This document shows, piece after piece, positions 1 to 6,264 of a stretch of DNA of 10,000 nt. The translations under genes were made by a program, and so were the position numbers. Under the pieces are notes generated by a model. That model made no database searches. It saw only the letters and a program-made list of their open reading frames with translations, and was not told where the DNA came from. Numbering within the stretch: position 1 is the stretch's first letter; every line of letters begins with the position of its first letter. This stretch comes from Desulfomonile sp. (GTDB lineage: Bacteria > Desulfobacterota > Desulfomonilia > Desulfomonilales > Desulfomonilaceae). The stretch covers positions 1 through 10,000 of the forward strand of contig JAIWNO010000018.1 in NCBI GenBank assembly GCA_020216785.1. Reading direction: 5' to 3'.

Positions 1-261
1 GGGGCCCCGGGAGGATGACTCCCTTGCCTTTCGGATACCGGATGATTCCCGACCGTAACCGGACGGTCCGCTCATACCAATGTGCGTTTCAGGAAACAGG
101 TTTGGTGAGGTCGCAGCCGTGCCCCCGAAACGAAGTCACGCTCAAGGCTCGCCTTGGAGGAGGCATATCGACGGTCTTGGACCGCTCGCCTTACGCAGCG
201 CGCGTTGGTGTCATACTTGACCACGGGGATAGAAGAGACCATCAGCCAGAAGGAGCAGTTC
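1..261. other. Left-edge region with no supported gene
   Basis: I find no convincing coding region here. One plus-strand frame is open from the left edge (base 2) to a TAA at 56-58 and would give an 18-residue tail. It could be the end of a gene lying outside the window, but nothing in it is recognisable. The frame of the following gene is open further upstream from a TTG at 154, but that start has no ribosome binding site and its extra 36 residues do not look conserved in type. The last bases, 248-255, form the ribosome binding site of the next gene. I saw no tRNA, no terminator and no clear promoter. Confidence 0.4.
248..255 (+). promoter_or_regulatory. Ribosome binding site deciding the 262 start
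   Basis: AGAAGGAG lies seven bases before the ATG at 262. It favours that start over the in-frame TTG at 154, which has no comparable site. Confidence 0.6.
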
Positions 262-687
262 ATGACTGAGAGCGCGTTTCATGCGTCAACCGGGAGCATG
301 CCGGAGCCGTACGATTTCAATGAAAATTACCGCTACCTGAAGAAGCTCATCGGAGAACTGCGCAAGGAAAACACCGAGTCGGTAGCCGAACAGATTTTTG
401 GCGGGACCGAACGCGAGAAACGTCTTACAAAAAAAGAGATGAAGCAGCTCTTTCGATTTCTGCGAAAGATCGAGAAACACTACGAGGAATGCTCTGCTCC
501 GCCGATCCCGGAAGAACTGGAAGCGTCCATCCGCAAGCGCGACAGCCGTGACTGGCTGCCGTGGGAAATGGAAGCCATAGAGAAGATCGAAGTGTGGCGC
601 GAGGCTGTTAAACAGCGCCGCAACGACGCGCGGAAAATGCTTGATCTCGTCCTGGAAAAAGTCCGCCGCGGGGAAAAGCTCAACTGA
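262..687 (+). CDS. Hypothetical charged helical cytoplasmic protein, 141 aa
   Basis: I do not recognise this protein. I chose the ATG at 262 because AGAAGGAG at 248-255 is a near-perfect ribosome binding site seven bases before it. The protein has no signal peptide, no membrane segment and no cysteine-based metal site (one Cys, at about 77). It is rich in Lys, Arg and Glu and is predicted mostly helical: a tyrosine-containing region (residues 17-25), a Lys/Arg/Glu helix (about 50-75), a short PPIPEE linker (about 80-85), and a C-terminal amphipathic helix from about 100 to the end, starting near DWLPWEME. It is followed by a hairpin terminator about 100 bases downstream, so it may be a single gene or the last gene of an operon beginning left of the window. 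Codon use resembles its neighbours. A regulatory or structural small protein is possible, but I assign no function. Confidence 0.7.
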   Translation: MTESAFHASTGSMPEPYDFNENYRYLKKLIGELRKENTESVAEQIFGGTEREKRLTKKEMKQLFRFLRKIEKHYEECSAPPIPEELEASIRKRDSRDWLPWEMEAIEKIEVWREAVKQRRNDARKMLDLVLEKVRRGEKLN

Positions 688-785
688 CACGGACCAGTCA
701 CTCAAAGTTAATTTGCTTGCATCAGCCTGAATACCCAGTTGCTCTGCTCCACGCGGTGCCTCCCTCCTATAGGAAAAAATAGTCG

Positions 786-810
786 AGGCCGGCATGTATG
801 CCGGCCTTTT
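786..810 (+). terminator. Rho-independent terminator behind the hypothetical gene
   Basis: A perfect 10-bp stem (AGGCCGGCAT, 786-795, with ATGCCGGCCT, 798-807) closes a two-base gap and runs into TTTT (807-810). The flanks GTCG and CGAC can extend it. On the minus strand the same stem is followed after a few bases by a T tract (complement of the A run near 775-780), so it could stop transcription in both directions. Confidence 0.8.
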
Positions 811-952
811 CGACGTGATCTCCTTGCGAGCGTATTGACGATATCCCTTTATCTCCTGCTTGTTCCTCCCGATCTCGACCATTTGATTTCCGCTTGTGCA
901 TGAGCTATAAGAGTCAAGATACGGCATTTTTCGCGCGGAATATCGAAATCAT

Positions 953-1006
953 GCGGAAAAGTCGGGTCTGCTTTTCCGCGTTGCCAGGCACGCCGAACTC
1001 GGCAAC
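953..1006 (+). repeat. Two adjacent inverted repeats in the hflK upstream region
   Basis: The first hairpin is a perfect 9-bp stem, GCGGAAAAG (953-961) with CTTTTCCGC (971-979), around a nine-base loop. It is immediately followed by GTTGCC (980-985) and GGCAAC (1001-1006), inside which GCCG (992-995) and CGGC (1000-1003) can also pair. Neither stem has a T tract behind it on the plus strand, so they are not simple terminators. They could belong to an hflKC leader RNA or to a small non-coding RNA. Both ideas are inference. Confidence 0.4.
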
Positions 1007-1130
1007 AGGCGCGGCCGTCTTCGAGAACCGCATTGGTTGCGCCTGAAATGGACAGCGGTTGCCAAAAATAATGTCCGTTTTGCGACTGCGGCTGGAAAAT
1101 GCCGAAGTCTAAGCATGAGGATTTTTTTCT

Positions 1131-1217
1131 CCGTCATTTCCGCCAAAGCGGGAATCCGGAGACTGGACTTCGGATCAAAGCCTATCCCGGACAACGATCC
1201 GGTATCGGGGGTGACGG
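1131..1217. repeat. Palindromic intergenic repeat, CGTCATTCCCGC type (diverged)
   Basis: The segment begins CCGTCATTTCCGCC, continues AAAGCGGGAATCCGG, and ends in GGGGGTGACGG, giving matching termini (CCGTCA with TGACGG). This resembles the palindromic intergenic repeat that reads CGTCATTCCCGCGAAAGCGG and is dispersed in many proteobacterial genomes. Family membership is from memory. This copy has decayed: the right arm matches the left only partly. It lies about 95 bases before hflK and encodes nothing. Confidence 0.6.
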
Positions 1218-1301
1218 TGTCTTCATGGGCAATCGGGCGAAAATCCCGGCAATCGCTCTGTGTGAGAGAAGGTTGCCGACAGGCGCAATTTCTACCCCTT
1301 C

Positions 1302-1307
1302 GGAGGG
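1302..1307 (+). promoter_or_regulatory. hflK ribosome binding site
   Basis: GGAGGG lies three bases before the ATG at 1311 (GGAGG alone: four bases). The spacing is a little short but the match is strong. Confidence 0.6.
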
Positions 1308-1310
1308 ACA

Positions 1311-2372
1311 ATGGATCAGTTCAGGCCGAGAGATGACCAGTACGGCGTGAGAGATCTTCAACAAGGCGTTGAAGATGTACGCCGCGTGGTTGATCGATTC
1401 ATGCGAGGCCGCGGCATTTGGCTGCTCGTCGTGCTTGTGGTGGTGATCTATCTGCTGTCCGGGATCTACCAGGTCGGCCAAGGGGAGGTAGGCGTGGTGC
1501 TGAGGTTCGGCAAGTTCCATGCGATCACCGAACCGGGCCTGCGTTATCGGCTGCCGCAGCCGTTCATGAGCCACAAGATCGTCAACGTCGCGCAGGTGCG
1601 CCGCGCGGAGATCGGGTATCGCTCCGAGCGAGGGGACCGTACCAGGCAGGTCCCCGCGGAATCCTTAATGTTGACGGGTGACGAGCAGATCGTCGATGTG
1701 CAGTTTTTCGTCCAATATAAGGTTGACGATCCGGTGAAATTCCTCTTCGGTTCAGTGGACCCAACATCGGTGCTGAGGGCGTCTGCGGAGGTGGCCATTC
1801 GCGGCGTGGTAGGCGAGAATACGATCGACCACACAATGACTGAGGGGAGGGGTGAGATCCAGGCACGCGTCGGCGCGTATCTCCAGCGCCTCCTGGACAT
1901 CTGCAACACGGGGCTTCGGCTCACGGAGGCAAACCTGCTCGTCGTAGACCCGCCGGCTCAGGTGCAGGAAGCTTTTCATGACGTGGTGCGCGCCCGTGAG
2001 GACAGCGACCGTGTCATAAAAGAAGCGGAAGGCTATAAGGAAGATATTATCCCAAAGGCTCGCGGTGAAGCTCAGCGTGAAATCAAAAGCGCCGAAGCGT
2101 ACAGGTCCCAACGGGTGACATGGGCAAAGGGGGATGCGCAGCGATTTACCCGGGTCCTTGAGGAATACGTGAAAGCGCCCGCGGTCACTCGTGAGCGCCT
2201 CTATCTCGAAACAGTGGAGCAGTTCCTTGCCGGCACACGAAATGTCGTCGTGGACGGTGACACTGCGCGCGTACTGCCGGTGCTTCCGCTTATGGGTTTG
2301 TCTCAGTCGCCGACCGGGCCGCCGACCAAGGGTGATCGCACCCCGTCGCCATCCGGTGAGAAAGGGAACTAG
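1311..2372 (+). CDS. hflK: HflK, membrane SPFH/band 7 protein that modulates FtsH
   Basis: HflK pairs with HflC in the inner membrane. The two proteins form a large periplasmic assembly around the FtsH protease and modulate its degradation of membrane proteins. The protein has 353 residues. A charged N-terminal tail (1-35) precedes one membrane helix (about 36-52), followed by the band 7 domain (GQGEVGVVLRFGK at 56-68; PGLRYRLP at 75-82; about 52-230). An Ala/Glu/Lys/Arg-rich helical stalk (about 225-290) follows, with the KAEG-like repeats typical of the family. The C-terminal tail is Pro/Ser/Gly-rich (about 330-353). E. coli HflK is about 419 residues with a long Gly/Pro-rich N-terminus, which is much reduced here. 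The start is set by the GGAGGG site. It is followed five bases later by hflC, so the two are co-transcribed. Identity is firm from domain order and pairing. Confidence 0.95.
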   Translation: MDQFRPRDDQYGVRDLQQGVEDVRRVVDRFMRGRGIWLLVVLVVVIYLLSGIYQVGQGEVGVVLRFGKFHAITEPGLRYRLPQPFMSHKIVNVAQVRRAEIGYRSERGDRTRQVPAESLMLTGDEQIVDVQFFVQYKVDDPVKFLFGSVDPTSVLRASAEVAIRGVVGENTIDHTMTEGRGEIQARVGAYLQRLLDICNTGLRLTEANLLVVDPPAQVQEAFHDVVRAREDSDRVIKEAEGYKEDIIPKARGEAQREIKSAEAYRSQRVTWAKGDAQRFTRVLEEYVKAPAVTRERLYLETVEQFLAGTRNVVVDGDTARVLPVLPLMGLSQSPTGPPTKGDRTPSPSGEKGN

Positions 2373-2377
2373 ACGCC

Positions 2378-3256
2378 ATGGTGAAAGCGATAGTCATTTT
2401 CGGTGCGGTTCTGTTTCTCCTCAGCCAGACGGCTTTTGTGATATACGAAGGAGAGCAGGGGTTTGTACTTCAGTTTGGAGTGCTCATCAAGAAGGCCCCC
2501 GAGCCCGGCCTCTATTTCAAGGTCCCGTTTATTCAGGACGTTCACATCTTCGAGAAGCGTATCATGGCAGCCGAAGTACGGCCGGAGGAGTACATCACGC
2601 TCGACAAGAAGCGTCTGACGGTGGACATTGTTTCACGGTGGCAGATTACGGACCCTGTTACGTTCTATCGTACGGTGCGTGATCCTCTCGGCGCAAAATA
2701 CCGGCTGAATGACATTATCACCGGACGACTCCGCCGACAGGTAGCCAGTCACAACTTCAACGAGTTCATTCAGGCAAAGCGCGAGGAAATTATGGAACAG
2801 GTCACCAAAGAGACCAGAGATGCGGCCAAAGATTTCGGTCTCAACGTGGTGGATGTGCGCATCAAACGTTTGGACCTGCCCAACGAGGTCCAAGCCAGTG
2901 TCTTTGCGCGAATGAAAGCGGAACGGGAGCGCATCGCCAAGCGCTACCGCGCGGAAGGTGAGGAACAGGCTCGCGCAATTCGAGCCGATGCCGACAAACA
3001 GCAGAAGATCATTCTTGCTGATGCTTACCGCACGGCTGAGGCCCTGAGAGGCGAGGGCGACGCGGAAGCCGCGGCGATCTACGCGGAGGCGTACGGGAAG
3101 AACGAGGAGTTTTATTCATTCGTCAGACATTTGGACGTGTATCGCAAAGTGCTCGGATCGGGCACGACCCTTCTCCTGCGATCGGATTCAAGGCTCATGC
3201 AGTTCCTGGATTCGCCATCGGGTAGGCCCGCCCCACCTCAGGCTGCTCCGAAATAG
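2378..3256 (+). CDS. hflC: HflC, SPFH/band 7 partner of HflK
   Basis: HflC is the second subunit of the HflKC complex that encloses FtsH hexamers. It has 292 residues. An N-terminal signal-anchor helix (about 3-22) is followed by the band 7 start EGEQGFVLQFG (24-34) and PGLYFKVPF (43-51), with the SPFH core to about 185. The segment FGLNVVDVRIKRLDLP (153-168) is a typical HflC signature. A long Ala/Glu/Arg helical stalk (about 178-240) with the ADAYR/AEAYG pattern leads to the FYSFVRHLDVYRK element (245-257). The tail is Pro-rich. The gene starts five bases after the hflK stop; AGGGAAC at the hflK end supplies the binding site. Nothing indicates protease activity; the old protease label for this family is not supported by any catalytic motif here. 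Confidence 0.95.
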   Translation: MVKAIVIFGAVLFLLSQTAFVIYEGEQGFVLQFGVLIKKAPEPGLYFKVPFIQDVHIFEKRIMAAEVRPEEYITLDKKRLTVDIVSRWQITDPVTFYRTVRDPLGAKYRLNDIITGRLRRQVASHNFNEFIQAKREEIMEQVTKETRDAAKDFGLNVVDVRIKRLDLPNEVQASVFARMKAERERIAKRYRAEGEEQARAIRADADKQQKIILADAYRTAEALRGEGDAEAAAIYAEAYGKNEEFYSFVRHLDVYRKVLGSGTTLLLRSDSRLMQFLDSPSGRPAPPQAAPK

Positions 3257-3338
3257 GACTAACTGCTCCGTTTCCTAACTGAGACAGCCCGCCCTCGGTC
3301 GGAGAAAATGAGAAAAGAGTGAAAATTGCGAGTTGATG

Positions 3339-3359
3339 GGACAGGCATTTTGCCTGTCC
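3339..3359 (+). terminator. Possible terminator hairpin behind hflC
   Basis: A perfect 8-bp stem, GGACAGGC (3339-3346) with GCCTGTCC (3352-3359), closes a five-base ATTTT loop about 80 bases after the hflC stop. The downstream bases TATCTCTGCTGTCT are only moderately T-rich, so termination is plausible but not certain. Confidence 0.45.
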
Positions 3360-3446
3360 TATCTCTGCTGTCTCCAACACGTCACCGCATTTGAGAAATG
3401 CAGTGTGATAGCTGTTGCCAAAAGGAATCTCCGATTGATTTCTCCA

Positions 3447-3520
3447 GGGTGTCGGAGGTCCCGTTCATTTCGGGCGACGCAAGGACGTCGAATCTTCGTT
3501 CACGGGACTTCCCGACACCC
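3447..3520. repeat. 74-base palindromic repeat with GGGTGTCGG termini
   Basis: The ends match in inverted orientation: GGGTGTCGG (3447-3455) with CCGACACCC (3512-3520). Inside them GTCCCGT pairs with ACGGGAC, and a central hairpin forms from CGACG (3475-3479) and CGTCG (3486-3490). Almost the whole element can fold on itself. It has the size and symmetry of a non-autonomous palindromic intergenic repeat. I cannot name the family. Confidence 0.6.
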
Positions 3521-3613
3521 ACCAAAAGACCTGCAATTCAGTCAGAACTTTGGCAACGGCTATAAGTTCGAAACGTATCCCTTCAGTTTCCTGCGGGCTC
3601 GCCGGGTCAACCG

Positions 3614-3704
3614 TGTCATTGCGAAGAGTGAAACGACGAAGCAATCTCCAGTGGTAAAGTGTAGGAGACTGCTTCCCCCGTTTTTCAGCAGGGTCGCAAT
3701 GACA
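3614..3704. repeat. 91-base palindromic repeat, GTCATTGCGA...AAGCAATCTC type
   Basis: There are perfect 11-bp inverted termini, TGTCATTGCGA (3614-3624) and TCGCAATGACA (3694-3704). The inner arms are GACGAAGCAATCTCC and GGAGACTGCTTC. The sequence is very like an intergenic repeat scattered through many deltaproteobacterial and other environmental genomes, as known from memory. It could move like a MITE or act as an RNA hairpin between convergent genes. It lies 93 bases behind the hflC-facing repeat and 78 bases beyond the mnmE stop. Confidence 0.75.
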
Positions 3705-3782
3705 AAGTTCGACCGTGAGTTCCCGCCCCACGTTACAACAAAACGGTTTCTGTGCAGCATACAGCCGGCACGCCCCTGCCTC

Positions 3783-5180
3783 TTATTTTCCCACACAAAA
3801 GCGCTCAAAAATCCGGTCGAGGACTTTATCGTCCACCTCTTCGCCGGTGATCTCTCTCAGCAGCTTCAGGCATCTTCGCATTTCGAGGGAGACAATTTCC
3901 GGCCGCCGGCTCCCTTCCGCCGCGAACGAGCCAAGCAGCGATCGCACTACTACAGCCGCGGCCTCCACGAGTTCGATACCGCGGCTGCTGAGCCCAGCGG
4001 AGATATCCGACTGAAGGCACCCAGTCCTTTCGCGGCCAAAGGCTGCCATGATCTTGCTTAGCGTGTCGAGCCCTTCTCCAGTGGTCGCACTTACAGAGGC
4101 CCTGGGCCGGGACAGCGGGCCAAAGCGCATATCACTTGGATCGACCACCAAACCCAGATCCATCTTATTGAAAGCCACCACGACGTCTCGGTCCGCGCAA
4201 GCGGCCAGCACACGCTCGTCTTCTTCGTCAATCGCGGCGGAGCCGTCTATTACCGCCAGCACCAGGTCAGCCTGTTCAAGCGCGTTATGCGTCCTGCGAA
4301 TCCCCTCTTTTTCCACAGGGTCAGGCCCGTTTCTGATTCCCGCAGTATCGGTCAGCACGAACGAAATGCCTTCCAACAGTATCCGCTCCTCGATCGTGTC
4401 ACGGGTGGTCCCCGGGATTGGCGTCACGATGGCCCGATCTGCGTGGAGCAGGGCATTAAACAGCGTGGATTTCCCGACGTTGGGCTTGCCTGCTATGACA
4501 GTGCGGACCCCCCGGCGGCGGATCCTGCCCACGCGGCCGCCCTCCAGGAGCGCTTCCATTCGGCCCAGGATCTCTTCCAGGAGAGGTACCGGATTCGTAA
4601 CAGGTTCGAGATCGTCCTCGTCGAAATCAATGTGTGCCTCCAGCTCCGCGAGGAGATCCACAACGAGGTCCGAAACCGCTTCCACCTGATGCGACAGCGA
4701 CCGGTCCAGTCGGGCGCGTGCGTCTTCCACTGCAGCGGGGCTTGTCGCCTCGATGAGGTCAATCACCGCTTCCGCCTGGACGAGATCGAGCTTGCCCGCG
4801 AGGAAGGCGCGGCGAGTGAATTCTCCCCTTTCCGCCGGCCGAGCGCCGAGCCGAATGATGCAGCGCACCGCCAATTCCAGGACCATCGGGCTCCCGTGGA
4901 GACTAAGCTCGACGACGTCCTCTCCAGTGTACGTTGCCGGTCCGCGCAGCAGAAGCGCGAGTCCATCATCGAGCACCCTCCCGGTCTCCGGGTCGATGAC
5001 CCGGCCGTATACCGCTCGCCGATCCGGAAATCCGTCCGTGCAGATCGCGGGCTTGAAAAGTGCTGCGAGGATCTCAGGCGCCCGCGACCCGCTCACGCGG
5101 ATCACGCCCACGCCGGAATATCCTCTCGGCGTGGAAAGCGCCACAATGGTGTCCGGAGAATGAAATGCTTGAGAATTCAT
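3783..5180 (-). CDS. mnmE: MnmE (TrmE), tRNA modification GTPase
   Basis: With MnmG, MnmE makes the 5-carboxymethylaminomethyl group on wobble uridine 34 of certain tRNAs, using GTP, a folate one-carbon unit and FAD. The protein has 465 residues from the ATG at 5180. The N-terminal tetrahydrofolate-binding domain (1-120) opens with DTIVALSTPRG (10-20). It is followed by the helical domain, in which a Ras-like GTPase is inserted: G1 GKPNVGKS (231-238), G2 GTTRD (257-261), G3 DTAG (278-281), G4 NKMD (338-341) and G5 SATTGEG (364-370). The C-terminus is the family signature FCVGK (461-465) with its catalytic cysteine, Cys462. The frame extends 29 codons upstream, but the family begins near here, so I take ATG 5180. 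Its ribosome binding site is weak. It is complete and last in the minus-strand cluster. Confidence 0.95.
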   Translation of the reverse strand: MNSQAFHSPDTIVALSTPRGYSGVGVIRVSGSRAPEILAALFKPAICTDGFPDRRAVYGRVIDPETGRVLDDGLALLLRGPATYTGEDVVELSLHGSPMVLELAVRCIIRLGARPAERGEFTRRAFLAGKLDLVQAEAVIDLIEATSPAAVEDARARLDRSLSHQVEAVSDLVVDLLAELEAHIDFDEDDLEPVTNPVPLLEEILGRMEALLEGGRVGRIRRRGVRTVIAGKPNVGKSTLFNALLHADRAIVTPIPGTTRDTIEERILLEGISFVLTDTAGIRNGPDPVEKEGIRRTHNALEQADLVLAVIDGSAAIDEEDERVLAACADRDVVVAFNKMDLGLVVDPSDMRFGPLSRPRASVSATTGEGLDTLSKIMAAFGRERTGCLQSDISAGLSSRGIELVEAAAVVVRSLLGSFAAEGSRRPEIVSLEMRRCLKLLREITGEEVDDKVLDRIFERFCVGK

Positions 5181-5291
5181 ACGAAGGACAGAGGCTCCGT
5201 GGTTAAGCCCGGCAGGAATTCGTTGGACCGCCGCGTCAGCCGGCCACGATGCTGTGAACGTCAGCACCCTGCACAGAATTGCGTCGCGATT

Positions 5292-5320
5292 ATCATATCA
5301 TGCGGTCTATTAGGCTTGAA
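5292..5320 (-). promoter_or_regulatory. Candidate mnmE promoter
   Basis: On the minus strand TTCAAG (5315-5320) and TATGAT (5292-5297) are separated by 17 bases, about 110 bases before the mnmE start. The -10 matches five of six consensus bases but the -35 only three. With the 262-base gap after jag, it would let mnmE be transcribed separately. Confidence 0.3.
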
Positions 5321-5365
5321 GTCCTCTGCTGCGAAGTTGTGATTGGGGGATGGTAACACGGACGT

Positions 5366-5394
5366 GTAGGGGCGGGTCTCAGCCCCGCCCCTAC
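5366..5394. repeat. GC-rich inverted repeat between jag and mnmE
   Basis: A perfect 11-bp stem, GTAGGGGCGGG (5366-5376) with CCCGCCCCTAC (5384-5394), has a seven-base loop. No T tract follows on either strand, so it is not a classic terminator. Similar GTAGGGGCGGG palindromes are familiar as dispersed repeats in many bacteria (from memory). In a jag-mnmE transcript it would form a very stable hairpin that could slow 3' decay or reduce read-through. Confidence 0.6.
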
Positions 5395-5442
5395 CAGGGC
5401 CTACCGCAAACGCCAACGCAATGGCATTGCTGAATGAATCTA

Positions 5443-6252
5443 CTACCGCCCTCGGCGCTTGTTCGGCATGCGCCGGGGATACACCACGATGCGACGCATG
5501 GCCCCTTCGCCATGGCTCTTGGTGTACACTTCGCGGTCGCTCGCCAATACCATGTGAACTATGCGCCGTTCGTCGGGCGGCATGGGCTCAAGCCATACGG
5601 GCTTCAGCGTTTTGCGCGCCCGCCGGCTCATTTTCAGGGCCTTTTCCCTGAGGCGCTCTATCTTGCGAAGGCGATAGTTCTCCGTATCGATAATGATTTC
5701 GGTCTTGCCGTGTGCCGGCGCGTCTTTGTTGACGATTTTACTGACCAAGTACTGGAGGGCATTAAGGGTGTGACCTTCCTTGCCGATAAGGAGACCTGAG
5801 CCGTCGCCGATGATTTCGAGATAGACCGCTCCGTTGTCCATTTTGGGGCGGACTTCCGCTTCTATGGTCATCTTCGCCAGAATTTCGACCAATATTTTCC
5901 TGGCCTGCTCCAACTCCGGCGGAGCCTCCTGTGCTGCGGGGCTTTCCTCTGTTTCGGCTACTCCAGCCTCTTGAGGGGCTGCTGAAGTTTCTTCGGACCC
6001 ACACTCCCAGCACGGCCCAGGCAAGGGCTCGCGTTCAGGCTCGGAAGGCTGGTCGCTCACCTCCATGATTTCTTTGAGCAAGTCACGCTTTTTGACTTTG
6101 ATTCTGGCGTCTCGCTGACCGACAAGTCCGAGGAAACCGGATTTGCTCTCTTCGACAACTTCCACATCGAGGAGCGCTTCGTCGACTCCTAATTCACCGC
6201 AGGCTTTCTCGACGGCTTCTTTCACCGTTTTTCCCGTGAACTCGTAAAACAT
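5443..6252 (-). CDS. jag: Jag/KhpB-type RNA-binding protein (Jag-N, KH, R3H)
   Basis: This is a cytoplasmic single-strand nucleic-acid-binding protein of the Jag (SpoIIIJ-associated, KhpB, EloR) family. In Gram-positive bacteria the family affects cell elongation and small-RNA metabolism; its role in this lineage is inferred. The protein has 269 residues. The Jag-N domain (1-50) has the motif KSGFLGLVGQRDARIKV (37-53). An acidic Ala/Pro/Glu-rich linker (about 60-112) contains one Cys-x-x-Cys pair (Cys81, Cys84). The KH domain (about 113-195) has its GxxG loop in LLIGKEGHTL (154-163). The R3H domain (about 196-262) has Arg229 and His233 in DERRIVHMVL. The C-terminal tail is very basic (RRMPNKRRGR). 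The gene lies 12 bases after yidC with a GAGGAA binding site next to the yidC stop, so the two are probably translated from one message. Confidence 0.93.
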   Translation of the reverse strand: MFYEFTGKTVKEAVEKACGELGVDEALLDVEVVEESKSGFLGLVGQRDARIKVKKRDLLKEIMEVSDQPSEPEREPLPGPCWECGSEETSAAPQEAGVAETEESPAAQEAPPELEQARKILVEILAKMTIEAEVRPKMDNGAVYLEIIGDGSGLLIGKEGHTLNALQYLVSKIVNKDAPAHGKTEIIIDTENYRLRKIERLREKALKMSRRARKTLKPVWLEPMPPDERRIVHMVLASDREVYTKSHGEGAMRRIVVYPRRMPNKRRGR

Positions 6253-6258
6253 GGCAAA

Positions 6259-6264
6259 TTCCTC
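6259..6264 (-). promoter_or_regulatory. jag ribosome binding site
   Basis: GAGGAA on the minus strand sits directly after the yidC stop codon and six bases before the jag ATG. This supports co-translation of the pair. Confidence 0.5.

Larger units (their letters stand above)
688..1310. other. 623-base intergenic region before hflK
   Basis: No gene is supported here. The minus-strand frame spanning 286-927 mostly mirrors the hypothetical gene, and the other open frames lack ribosome binding sites. The region holds the terminator at 786-810, two adjacent hairpins at 953-1006, a palindromic repeat at 1131-1217 and, at the end, the hflK ribosome binding site GGAGGG at 1302-1307. I could not identify a convincing -35/-10 promoter for hflK by eye. 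No tRNA or known riboswitch pattern was recognised. Confidence 0.5.
3257..3782. other. Convergent intergenic region between hflC and mnmE
   Basis: This is 526 bases between the ends of two convergent genes. It holds a hairpin at 3339-3359, a short inverted repeat GCATTT/AAATGC at 3387-3401, and two long palindromic repeats at 3447-3520 and 3614-3704. Open frames crossing it have no ribosome binding sites and simply run through the repeats. I see no RNA gene. No clear T-tract terminator for mnmE is visible. Confidence 0.6.

Noticed and set aside
154..261. 36-codon extension of the hypothetical gene from TTG 154
   Set aside because: No ribosome binding site before TTG 154, whereas ATG 262 has an excellent one.
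286..927. Minus-strand open frame of 213 codons
   Set aside because: Mostly antisense to the hypothetical gene at 262-687, and it crosses the terminator at 786-810; no family features.
3447..3704. Possible CRISPR array
   Set aside because: The repeats are two different palindromes, not regularly spaced direct repeats with unique spacers.
3333..4061. Plus-strand open frame of 242 codons
   Set aside because: It runs through two palindromic repeats and then antisense to the mnmE 3' end; a chance open frame.
4287..5342. Plus-strand open frame of 351 codons
   Set aside because: It lies antisense to mnmE, has no recognisable domain and a composition typical of a shadow frame in GC-rich coding DNA.
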